In this document: positions 33,201 to 43,099 of the stretch, one piece after another
Position numbering within the stretch: the stretch's first letter is position 1
Layout: each line of letters begins with the position of its first letter
From: Symbiodinium natans
Lineage: Eukaryota; Sar; Dinophyceae; Suessiales; Symbiodiniaceae
Assembly: GCA_905221605.1 (NCBI GenBank)
Contig: CAJNDS010000591.1
Span: 62,001-126,000, forward strand
Direction: 5' to 3'
DNA: 64,000 nt
The notes under the pieces: generated by a model
Seen by the model: only the letters and a program-made list of their open reading frames with translations
The model's database searches: none
Told to the model about the DNA's origin: nothing
Position numbers and translations under genes: made by a program

Positions 33201-36200
33201 TTCACCGTTCCAGGGGGGGACTGGGTGTGTGGTGTGTGGCGTTTTCAAAACAAGATATTCTTATCCCCCCCCCCCCCCCTCCCCCCCCCCCTTCCCCTCC
33301 CCCCCCCCCCCCGTCCCGTTTTGCAGGGCGGGTGACTGGATGCGGTTGTGTGTAGCGCGTTCAAAGACCAAGCTTATGCTTGTCCCCCCCCCCTCCCCCA
33401 CCCCTCCCCCCTCCCTCACCGTTAGGGACTGGATGTGGTTGACGGGATGTGGTTGTGTGGGCAGGGGGGTGTGACTGGGTTGTGGTGTGTGGCATGAAAC
33501 AAGTTTTTCTTCCCCCCCCCCCCCACCCCCCCCTACCCCCCCCCCCCCCTCGCATCCACCTCCCCCCCCCCCCCTCCTACCTTCCGTTTTGCAGGGCGGG
33601 TGACTGGATTGCGGTTGGGGGGTTGAGCGCGTTGAAACAAGGTATTCTGTCCCCCCCCCCACTCACATCACCCCCACCTACCCCCCCCCCCCCCCTCATC
33701 CCCTCCTTCACCGTGGTGGACTGAGGATGTGGTTGTGTTGCCCCCCCCCACCCCTCCCTCACCCGTTTCCAGGGCGGGTGACCGGCGTCAAACAAGCTTA
33801 TTCTTATCCCCCCCCCCTCCCCTCCCCCCCGCCCGTTGCAGGGCGGGTGACTGGATGTTATTCTTGTCCCCCCCCTCCCCTCCCCCCCCCTCCTCCTCAC
33901 CCGTTGGGACTGGATGTGGTTGACTGGATGTGGTTGTGTTGACCGCCTCAAACAAGCTTATTCTTATCCCCCCCCCCTCCCCACCCCCCCACCCCCCCAG
34001 AAACGTGGGCACAAGTGACGGGGTACGTGGGCACAAGTGACGGGGTACGTGGGCACAAGTGACGGGGTACGTGGGCGCAAGTGACCCGAAACCGCGTGGG
34101 CACAAGTGACCGCGATCGCGTGGGCACAAGTGACGGGGCTGCCAACCCTAAACCCTAAACCCTAAACCCTAAACCCTAAACCCTAAACCCTAAACCCTAA
34201 ACCCTAAACCCTAAACCCTAAACCCTAAACCCTTAACCCTAAACCCTAAACCCTAAACCCTAAACCCTAAACCATGGTTGCAAACAGGGTTTGCATGTCC
34301 ATGGGGCCAGGTCTGCGGGCATATCAAGGCCAAGCCAGAGACGTTCACCGAGCCCTGGCTTAAACAAGTTTATTGGGGCCCAAGGTCTCATCAGGGTTCA
34401 GGGTTCAGGGGGTCGAGGAGGTTTAGGGTTTAGGGTTTAGGGTTTAGGGTTTAGGGTTTAGAGTAAAGAGCCCAACGGGAACCACATGATCCGCTTAGCT
34501 GCCCATCGGCGCATGTTGAGGACCTTGTGCTCTCTGTGCCCACGGAAGACGAGGCGGGGGGTTTAGGGGTTTAAGCCAATCTTGGGGTGGCGCAATGAGC
34601 ATTCGCTTTCATGTTATTATGAATGCTTCTATAAGTATTATTGTGGTCATTGTTATTCGTTCATGCCTGAGCGCACTGGAGTATGTGTTGCAACTGATGG
34701 GTTGATCTAAATCATGCTTGCTGTGTGTTCTCTCACGTTCTGAGAATTTCTGAGAGAAGTCTTGACCTGAACTCACGACGGATTGTGCTTTTGCTGCCAT
34801 TCAGGGCGATGGGTCTGTTTGGACCTGGGGACCGTCTCTCTTTGGTGGTGACAGCACCTCTGTGCAAAGTCAGCTAAAGGATGTGCGGCACACAGGCGCT
34901 TAAGCGACTTTGACTGCCATTCTGGCTGATGGCTCCGTGGTGATCTGGGGCAAGCATGGTGGTCAAGGTCAACTGAAGGACGTGCAGCACATCCAAGCTA
35001 CGTGCTTTGCATTTGCTGCCATTCGGAGCGATGGGTCTTTCGCTGCTAAGGGCGAGGCGACAGAGTGGAGGACGTGCAGCAGATGCAAGCTAATGCCGCG
35101 TCTTTTGCTGCGATTTTGGGCGATGGGTTTGTTGTGACCTGGGGTGTCTGGTAGTGATGGCACTGCTGTGCAAGGTCAGCTCCCCTGCTCGCTTTTCAGC
35201 CCAGGTCCGTGGTCTCGGGCCTAGTCCCTGTCTACCGGCAACAAGGGGCAAAAGAGCAGAAAGCGCAAGCTGAAGGACGCGGAGCAGATTCACGCTACCG
35301 CCAATTCGTTTGCTGCTATTCTGCGGTGACCTGGGGAGGTGCTCCATCTAGTTGGAGCTGAGGGCCGGCTTAGATAGGGCTGAAAAATTCGGGCAGAAGA
35401 GCTGTAAGAGATTCAACCTAAACCCCTAAACCCCTAAACCCCTAAACCCCTAAACCCCTAAACCCCTAAACCCCCAAACCCCCGAAACCCCCAAACCCCG
35501 CTTCCTGGCAAGAAGGCTTAATCATGGCCCTGGCAGCCCAGAACGTCTACATCGGGGGTGTCCGACCATGAGGAGTTCCAAGTCCAAACGGCCCTGAAGC
35601 CCTAAACCCTAAACCCTAAACCCTAAACCCTGAACTGTTACATCCTCCAACCCTCAACCTGAACCCCCACCCCGGAAGGTGAAGAGGTCTGGAACCATTC
35701 CAACAACACAGGCCCTGCTGCAGGACGAACCTTGCAGTGAGGGTGGGCGGCGAGGGAGGGGAAGTTTGCCGCTTCAGGGTTTAGGGACAGGGCTTTCGGG
35801 TTTAGGGTTTAGGGTTTAGCAGAGGCAGAAAGGGTTAAACGTAGAGTCTGAAGTTACAGCTGTATCCATGAATGGCCTGATGAGGGTACTCGCAAAACTT
35901 ACGGTGTAACCCCACTTGCATCCCAAGTACGGAAGAGGTGCTATTGCCTAAGATGCCGTCCAGTTTAGGGTTCAGGGTTTAGGGTGCATATGCAGAATCC
36001 TGTTGATCATCGTTCAACATGTTTTGGGAGCCATGAGCCTCCAAGCAGCCCCTAAACCCTAAACCCAAACCCCAAATAAATATATAACACAGTAATATGG
36101 TATTCGATTAACATTGCATAAGATACCATAATATGGTATAATATAACAAAATATGGTATAATTTCACAGAATATGACATAATAAAACATAGTAGACTAGT

Positions 36201-39200
36201 CGAGTATTTGCATAACCACATAGCCATGGGCGTTTCGTCCGCCACAGGACCGCCTGAAGTTTGAAGAGCTTCCGCGCGGCATCTGGCGTTTTGCTCTTTT
36301 CTCTCCCACGCCCTGAATTCAAGAGCTTCAAACTCCTCTCAAAGTAGGGTTTAGGGTTTATGGTTTAGGATTCAGGGTGTAGAGTTTAGAGTTTCTTTGG
36401 GCTGTAAGGCCGGACATGACCCAACCCAGTAAGCCTCCCGGACCTCTCACAACAAAAGCGAAGATTCTGCGTGTGTTGTAGGAGTTTGAAGTTCCATGGT
36501 CCCCGTCCCTATATAAACCGATACAAAGCGCATAGACGCTGAATTGTTATATTGCTCTAAAGTCCAGGTAAGTAGGAAATTCTGACTATTTCGGGGCTGG
36601 GGTCTAGGATTTGGGTTGCAGCGTTCAGGCTGTTGTTGCGAAGAGGGTTGGCGGGGTCTGCGGGGACCTTCGTCGAGGGAGGCACTTTGCAGAAAGGGTT
36701 TAAACCCCAAACCCTAAAACCCTAAACCCTAAACCCTATAGATCCTAAACCCTAAACCCTAAACCTAAAACCCTAAACCCTAAACTTCAAACCCCAACCC
36801 TAAACCGTAAACCTAAAACCCTAAACCCTGAACCCTACACTTTAAGCCCCAAACCCTAAACCCTAAACCTGAAGGGCCGTTCATGGTGCAGGAGTTTGGG
36901 CTCAGGGGCGAGTTTGCTCTTCGAGCAAAGAGTGTTTTAGCCTTCAGGCTTCAGGGTTATCTGGGGCTACGGCTTCGGCGGCGTATGGTGTTTAGGGTTT
37001 AGGGTTTAGGGTTTAGGGTTCAGGCCCACCACCCGACTGCCAGCGAAAGCCTTGTTTTTTTGTTTCTCTTCCTGAGGCTAGACGCCGACTGCCTGGTGAA
37101 CTGCGAGAGGTGCCAGGCGGGTACTATTCGACTGTTAGCATAAGGGGAACATCCCAGCCGCAAGCCCTCGACCTCAGCAGCAGGCTTGAGGGCTTTAAGG
37201 GTCAAAGGTTTGGTGTTCCAGTGCTTTCGCATCATGTTGGGGCTTAGGGGGTTCGGGTTCATCATGTCGAAGGTCAATGGAGGCCGCTGTGCGTGTTGGA
37301 GTTTAGGGTTTAGGGTTCAGGGTGTAGGGTTGAGGGATGAGCGTGTCTTCGAGAGTCGTGATGAGTGACCCTCACCCCCTCGTGGCTCCTGGCAGGACAA
37401 GCGACAGATGGGCAAGTGGTGCGAGATGCTCGCCTCGGCGATGAACATGGGATGTAGGGTAAGCCTTGAACCGCTGCGCCCCAAGCCCTAAACGTTGCGT
37501 AGGCCAGAAACCCTAGACCCTAAACCCTAAATCCTCAAGCCCCAAACCCTAAACCCTAGGCCCTAAACCCTAAACTCTAAATCCTAAACCCTAAACCCTA
37601 AACTCTAAACCCTAAACCAAAGCCTACAGCCTCTATTTCCGAGCTGCTGGACCTCACTGAAAACCCTATTGGGCTTGAGTCTCGTAAGCCGATGTAGCAG
37701 TGAGGGGAGACTATTGCTGTACACCCTAAACCCTAAACCCTAATTAACGACGAAGGGGGTCTGCTAGGCGGGTGGCAGAAAATTAACCCCTAAACCCTAA
37801 ACACTAAACTTAAACTTAGACCCTAAGCCCTAAAACCATAAACCCTAAGCCCCAAAGCCTAAACCCTTAGCCCCAAACCCTAAACTTAAAAACCCTAAAC
37901 CCCAAGCCCCCTATTGGGAGTTGCCCCCCCCACGAACTTCTAACGTTTCGGGTTTCAGGTAGTGTGAGAGGTTGCCAACCCGGTTCCTGTTTACGTGGAA
38001 GCCGCGTTTAAGCCCTCAAGAACCTTCTAGGGGCTTTCTAGGGTTTAGGGTTTAGGGTTTAGGGTTTAGGGTTTAGGGTAGGGCTTGTAGGGTTAAGTGT
38101 TCAGGGTTCAGGGCTTAGGGCTAATTTGTGACTGCAAAAAGGGCTTCGGGCTTGGGGCGGAGAAGCCGAGGATCGTGTCCCCACCAAGCCACCTCTGCAT
38201 TTGCCACTCGCCGTGGGTTACAGAGTCTCATCCCCGAGAGAGAGTTCAATGGTTTGTAGATTGCGGCAGGTTGGATTGTGATTGATTGAATGGTGTCTTT
38301 TCTTGGCCTGGCCCATGACCCAAAGAGCCCAAGACCCCTCAAATAAAGGAAGATACCTCAATTTATACAAAAAGTCCTTGATGTGACTCAAGAATCTTTT
38401 TCTTTATTGAAGGGGTGTTGGGCTCTTCGGGCAGACGTTTCGGTAGTATTGCGCCCTAAACCCTCTTCCCCCGAAAGGTGCGCGGGGATTAGGGTTTAGG
38501 GTTTAGGGTTTAGGGTTTAGGGTTGCAGCATGCTTTCGAATGTCATGTGCCGGGGGGCCGAGGAGCTCAACGCCCTTGAGCATTAGGGGTTTCAACCCTA
38601 AACCCAAAACCCAAAACCCAAAACCCTAAACCCTAAACCCCAAACCCTCTCAGAAGGCCTCAGAGAGCCTCTGACTTCTTTATCGGAAGCCCCTTTGTGG
38701 GTTTCTGCGGCGCTGTTGCTGCGCTGACTGCAATGTGGGTAGTTTTTGTAAAGTAGGGTTTTGGGTTTAGGGTTTCGAGTTTAGGGTTTTTTTGGTTCTT
38801 CTCTTAGGGTTAACGGTACTTAAACTCCACAAGGAACAGAATGTTAGATTTTCATACTACGAACTAGATGTGGGGGACAGCGGAGGCCTGAATCGCTTCA
38901 CCTTCAATGTGGAGAAGATGGACTTCACGAAGGTGTGGAACTGAGGGGTGAAAGACTTGAAGTTGGGATGTTCACCCTTTTTCTAACGGTCCTTAATGGG
39001 GACAATAGTACCTATGGGCTGTTAGCATAAGGGGAGGCTTGAGGGCTGGGATGTTCCCCCTTATACTAGCAGTCCTTAATAGGGATTATAGCTACCACCT
39101 ATTCTAATAATCCCTATCAAGGACTGTTAGCATAGGGGGAAACATCCCAAAGCTTTGAATGGTTGCTTTTAGGGTGTTTGGGCTCTCCGGTTTGGGGTTT

Positions 39201-42056
39201 ATTTGTTGCTGTGAAAATTTCAGTGGGCACGCACAAGAAATGCTCTTTTCTCTTTTCTCTTGCCGGTTCTTCCTTTATTGTCTCCTGGTTGGAGGTTCAT
39301 GGGTACTTATATAACCCCAAATATCCGTCTATTTATGACTTAACCGATGCAGAGGATCTTATATGGTCAGTTGGGTGCCCTCAGAGGGGCCGCCTTATAA
39401 TAAGGACTCCCAAAAGGAACCAACTTTGAGAGAACTACCCTAAACCCTAAATCCTAAACCCTAACACATAAATCCTGAAACCCTAAACCCTAAACCCGAA
39501 TCCCTAAACCCTTAGGGTTGTAAATCCTCCAAGAGTTGACCCAGGAGAAGACGCCCGTCCGCGTCGATGGTGGCGTCACGATAGGCTGGACATCCTCTCC
39601 TTGTGCTAGGGTTTAGGGTTTTAGGGTTTAGGGTTTCGCGTTTAGGGGAGGGTTTAGGGTTTAGGGTTCAGTGCTCAGGGTTTTCTTTCTGTGCCTCCCT
39701 GCCGCTGTGCACGTTGTGGGAAGGTCCATATGAGTACGCGCTCTACCACGTCATCATTCACACAGGCTCGGCTTCTCTCGACGCCAAATCGCCAGGACGG
39801 CGCCAGTCGTCAGCCCGAAGCAAAGTGCTCCTTCTGCTTGGTTCCTCCGCACCCTGCTTTGAGTAGCTTGCCCCTTGTGGCACTGTTCCCGTAGTATCTG
39901 ACGCCCAGCCGACGCAGTGGTAACTAGTACTTTATTACTGCGCCCTCAGGTTACACGTACCTGCAATCTTGGCAAAGCCCATGTTAGAGGTCAGTGGCAA
40001 CCCTACATAATTTGGGATGTTACCCAATCTCCTAACAATCCTTAATAGGGATTATAGTGCATCCTACTATAGTCCCTATTAAGGACTGTTAGTATAAGGG
40101 TGAACATCCCAATATATAATGGTCTTTGCAACTTCCGTGGCTTTACCTCATCCCTGCAAGCGCGTCTGATGGAAGCCTGTGCAGCAGAACCTGCAGTTCA
40201 CCAGCACTTAGGATTTAGGGTTTAGGGTTCAGGGTTTAGGACTACACACTCCGTTGGCAGGCAAAGATGCGTCCAGCGGGCACTACTACGCGGTCGGCAG
40301 ACGATCCGAGCCTGTTGCTCCTCCTCTGAGTTGGTTGGCTTGGTCTGGATGCTGTCAAAGCCCCCCCCAAGAACCCCTGCAAAACGCCCTAAACCCTAAA
40401 CCCTAAACCCTAAACCCTAAACCCTAAACCCTAAACCCTAAACCCTAAACCCTAAACCCTAAACCCTAAACCCTAAACCCTAAACCCTAAACCCTACACC
40501 CTAAACCCGAAACCTTAAACCCTAAACCCTAAACCCTAAACCCTAAACCCTAAACCCTAAACCATAAACTAAACCCTAAACCCTAAACCCTAAACCCTAC
40601 ACCCTAAACCCGAAACCTTAAACCTGACTAAACCCTTCATCAGCTTTAGGCAGCCAAGGCTTCTCACAAGGTAGGGTTTAGGGTTCAGGGTTTAGGGTTT
40701 TGCAAAATGGGTTTAGGGTTTCGGGCTTAGGGTTTAGTTCCTTGAGATTTTGAGGGCGGGCGCCTGGCTCCCTTTGTTATGGGCTCATATTTAGTCGTTT
40801 CTCTTGAGCTAGTGCCCCTTTTGGGGTTACTATTCTGAGGCGGCCCCGAATACCTAGGGCACCAGAAACGGACCATCATTTTGAGAACTGAGCCCCGCAT
40901 ATAGGCGTTGAAGGTATTTGAAGGTTCATGGTACTTGTTATCCTGTTATAACTGTGCTTAGAAACTGTACTTGTAACCAAGTACAGCTATAATTGGTTAA
41001 TGTGTACCGCTAAACCCTAAACCCTAAACCCTAAACCCTAAACACTAAACCCTAAACCCTAAACCCTAAACCCTAAACCCTAAACCCTAAACCCTAAACC
41101 CTAGACCCTCAACCCTAGACCCTAAACCCTCATGAACCCCCAAGTAGGGCCGAGAGTCTTCAGTTGGTGCTCCAGGCGTCGGGAGACCAGGGCTGGCGCC
41201 ACGATGGCAAGGAGGCTTAGGTTCGTCGGTGGCCTTGGGGTTGTGGGGGGAGGAGGGTTTAGGGGGATTAGGGTTTAGGGTATATGGGGTGTAGGGTTGA
41301 GGTTTTGGGTTGAGTGCGTAGGGTTCGTTTGAGGGCCTTGGGTTTGTAGGGTTGGGGGTCTGGGTGTAGTGTTTGGTATCGTCTTCGCTTGAGGGTACCC
41401 GGCTGGTCTTGTGTCAGGAGCCTTTTTTCCAGAGCCTAATCCACAAACGCCTCCCGACCCACCCTTTCAACCCCCAACTCCCCAAGCCCGTGGGACCTTA
41501 AACCCTACACCCTACACCCTAGACCCTAAACCCTAAACCCTGAACCCTGAACCCTGAGCCGAGAGCCTTGTTTGGTGGGATCCCAGCCATGAGCCTTTGG
41601 TCCACCAAAGCGGAAGGGTGGGGACGGGGGGGGGGGGGGGCTCAGGAGCAACAGGAGTGTTGCTCTTGTTTTCTCTCGGGTTTCGGGTCTGAAGCTGCTT
41701 GCGTCGAGTGGCACCGGCTCCGTGTTTTTTTGGTTGGGGTGGTGTCATGCTTCCACACTGCGCCACTGTTGGAGCCCTTGCAGGTTTAGGGTTTAGGGCT
41801 AGGGTTCCAGAGATTTCAGGGATTTCAGGGATTTCAAGGATTTCAGGGATTTAGGAATTTAGGGATATAGGGATACTTAGGGATGTACGGACTTAGGTAT
41901 ATTTAGGGATGTTGGGATCTATATGGATTTAGGGTTTTTAGGGATTAGGGGGCCCCCCCTTCGGGTCCCAGGTACACCATGGACGACTCCCAGATCAAGC
42001 CCGCCGAGCTGGGCCTGCTCCTGGGCTTTCTTCTGGCTCTTAAAGCTCTTAAAACC

Positions 42057-42150
<94 letters not shown>

Positions 42151-42154
42151 GACC

Positions 42155-42228
<74 letters not shown>

Positions 42229-43099
42229 ACCCTAAACCCTAAACCCTAAACCCTAAACCCTAAACCCCTAACCCCTAAACCCTAAACCCTAAACCAAGGC
42301 TCCAGGGCAACCCGCCCGAAAAGCTCAAGGACGACAACCCGCGCCTGGGCCCGCAAGTGGGGTTTAGGGCTTGGGATTGTGAAAAGATTTTTTCGAAATA
42401 GCAATCATTTTGTTTATTTTTCATTCTGATTCTTTTTTCAGTAAAAACACTCCAAACTATTTGTTTTTGATCGTTTTAACCACAAATACCTCGCGATAAT
42501 AATTCGATCTGATCGTGCAACATTTGTTTTGTTTGAGGGGCCCACGAAGTGGGGTTGAGGGCTTGGGATTGTGAAGTTTCGGGCCAGGGGTTAGGGTTTT
42601 GGTTGAAGCTTGATTTCGATAACCGTTTTTGGTAGGCTGCCTAAGACACCTTTAAGGCTGCTGTCGTACTGGAGGAAAGTAGGTTTTTGGAAATTGTTCA
42701 GGTGAGCCCGAAGCCCTACGTCCCCAGGTACGTGCTGTTCTATCGGTGCACCAACGCACCCGCAACGCCACCGCTGCGGATACCGAAGAAGATGGAGAGC
42801 TACGTCAAGAAGGCTTGCGGGGGAACTAAAGGGTTGAGGCCCCGTTGAGGCTATAGGGCTTCGGGTGCAGGCGGGAGTCGTGCCCGGGGGGTCCTAGTTG
42901 AAGAAATGGACTTTTAGGGTACTGAGCCGAACCCTAAACCCTAAACCCTAAACCCTAAACCCTAAACCCTAAACCCTAAACCCTAAACCCTAAACCCTAA
43001 ACCCTAAACCCTAAACCCTAAACCCTAAACCCTAAACCCTAAACCCTAAACCCTAAACCCTAACTTGCTGACGAGGAAGATGCCAAGCGGACCGAGTGA
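27297..43099 (+). CDS. Ubiquitin-specific protease (USP, peptidase C19), at least 21 exons
   Basis: Removes ubiquitin from proteins (family knowledge). Hand-joined exons: 27297-27444, 27717-27810, 28286-28330, 28504-28542, 28765-28804, 29603-29628, 30404-30450, 31457-31531, 34499-34553, 35679-35746, 35938-35962, 36248-36275, 38808-38932, 39536-39560, 39724-39765, 40261-40310, 41155-41195, 41972-42016, 42299-42352, 42728-42812, 43076-43099. Phases agree throughout, about 390 codons. Landmarks in order: Cys box GLQNTNNTCYMNSFIQGLYL (Cys 27727), SGEQQDAS, PLIREVFAGQLQ, zinc ribbon CKAC and CLRC, FEELP, LNRFTFN, YHVIIHTG, His box SSGHYYAVGRR (His 40281), GWYTMDDSQI (Asp 41982), YVLFYRC. All catalytic residues are present. 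Donors are mostly GC (13), then GA (3) and GT (2); the donors after 29628 and 40310 are unresolved. A 20-residue insert in the 38808 exon may hide another intron. Confidence 0.8.
28445..28503. mobile_element. MITE family D, right part, ending at a splice acceptor
   Basis: TACCCTTTAAGGGGTTATAT ... CCCTCATTCCCTACT matches the right half of the element at 31131-31214. Its end is followed directly by GAG|GTGGCC, the acceptor of the fourth protease exon. Confidence 0.6.
29640..30000. other. Intron sequence with degenerate family B-like element
   Basis: Between protease exons six and seven. The stretch 29815-29935 is a minus-oriented relative of family B (GGGTTTACAATATTAGGGTACC). No exon was found. 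Confidence 0.5.
30085..30195. repeat. GA dinucleotide tract
   Basis: About 100 bases of GAGAGCGAGAGA-type repeat inside the intron before the 30404 exon. Confidence 0.95.
30803..30850 (+). pseudogene. 5' fragment of a UBL/RCC1 gene copy
   Basis: GCAGCATCATGTCTCTTATG then GGTGAGCCTGCTTAGTGG matches the start region of the intact gene at 7936-7985 (CATCATGTCCCTCACACT..GGTGAGCCTGCTAAGTGG) with a few changes. A stop (TAG) follows the shared part. It sits in an intron of the protease gene. Confidence 0.7.
31131..31214. mobile_element. MITE family D, full palindrome
   Basis: TAGCAGGGAATGAGGGAATT at the left and TCATTCCCCCATTCCCTACTA at the right are inverted; the core TTATATAAACCCTTTAAGGG is partly self-complementary. 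Confidence 0.8.
31550..32038. other. Intron: telomeric arrays and an unassigned open frame
   Basis: A frame at 31684-31930 reads VVFFSETDNEKLAQNLVDRL before turning K- and P-rich. It could be an exon but fits no expected protease motif, and its phase does not match. I leave it unassigned. The motif GCTAGGCGGGTGGC lies at 31980. Confidence 0.3.
32039..34143. mobile_element. 2.1-kb non-autonomous TIR element with iterons and a C-rich core
   Basis: The ends GGCAGACCGGTCGCTTGTG (left) and the complement of CACAAGTGACGGGGCTGCC (right) form about 24 bp of imperfect TIR. Inside each end the unit GTCACTTGTGCCC repeats: four times at 32048-32190, and six times inverted at 34005-34137, with a 22-base spacing at the right. 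The core 32280-33995 is a decayed tandem repeat of GGGCGGGTGACTGGATG..AAACAAGCTTATTCTT units separated by long C runs. No coding sequence is credible; the proline- and glycine-rich frames come from the C runs. The element lies in a telomeric array within an intron of the protease gene. The transposon superfamily is not recognised. Confidence 0.75.
34785..35345 (+). pseudogene. Broken UBL/RCC1 repeat gene body
   Basis: The repeat phrase TTTGCTGCCATTC.GGGCGATGGGTCTGTT..ACCTGGGG of the gene at 7949 appears here at least four times, with frameshifts, in-frame stops and a scrambled stretch at 35190-35270. It lies in the intron between protease exons at 34553 and 35679, about 4 kb from the 5' fragment at 30803, so one ancestral copy may have been split by later insertions. 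Confidence 0.85.
36070..36215. repeat. AT-rich tract with TATGGTATAAT units
   Basis: About 140 bases of AT-rich sequence with repeats of AATATGGTATAAT, in the intron before the 36248 exon. It contrasts with the GC-rich surroundings. Confidence 0.8.
37396..38590 (+). other. Intron with two unassigned open frames
   Basis: Within the intron before the 38808 exon, GGCAG|GACAAGCGACAG opens a frame reading DKRQMGKWCEMLASAMNMGC up to a GTAAG donor, and at about 38527 another reads MLSNVMCRGAEELNALEH. Both look exon-like but do not fit the protease motif order. They may be exons of an overlapping or inserted gene, or alternative exons. Confidence 0.3.
38960..39150. mobile_element. MITE family C: a half copy and a full palindrome
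   Basis: The full copy at 39047-39150 has ends GGGATGTTCCCCCTTATACT and GCATAGGGGGAAACATCCC around AGTCCTTAATAGGGATTAT and its complement. A truncated copy precedes it at 38963-39031. Confidence 0.85.
40012..40112. mobile_element. MITE family C copy
   Basis: TTTGGGATGTTACCCAATCT and GTATAAGGGTGAACATCCCAA are the inverted ends; CCTTAATAGGGATTATAG pairs with CTATAGTCCCTATTAAGG. Confidence 0.85.
40918..41145. mobile_element. MITE family A interrupted by a telomeric array
   Basis: The left end GAAGGTTCATGGTACTTGTT and interior run to GGTTAATGTGTACC; then about 110 bases of CCCTAAA follow; then the expected right end CATGAACCCCCAAGTAG completes the element. The insertion point is inside the right inverted repeat. 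The right end lies just before a protease exon (41155). Confidence 0.85.
42017..42298 (+). other. CCCTCAA-array intron with duplicated splice boundaries
   Basis: GGCCT|GCTCCTGGGC is the donor and CCAAG|GCTCCAGGGC the acceptor: a 10-base direct repeat with one difference spans both sites. The filling is mainly a homogeneous CCCTCAA array (42056-42230), then CCCTAAA. Phase 2 is kept. Confidence 0.75.
42355..42575. repeat. AT-rich insert flanked by a 29-bp direct repeat
   Basis: AAGTGGGGTTTAGGGCTTGG..GATTGTGAA (42355) recurs with one mismatch at 42547. Between them are about 160 bases of AT-rich sequence unlike the surroundings. The left copy begins at the protease donor CCC|GCAAGTGG. Confidence 0.85.

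Noticed and set aside
32658-33951. Proline-, glycine- and histidine-rich frames of up to 225 codons
   Set aside because: They are produced by C and G runs in the core of the 2.1-kb element and are open on both strands.
36070-36215. Organelle DNA insertion
   Set aside because: AT-rich but with simple repeats and no recognisable organelle gene.
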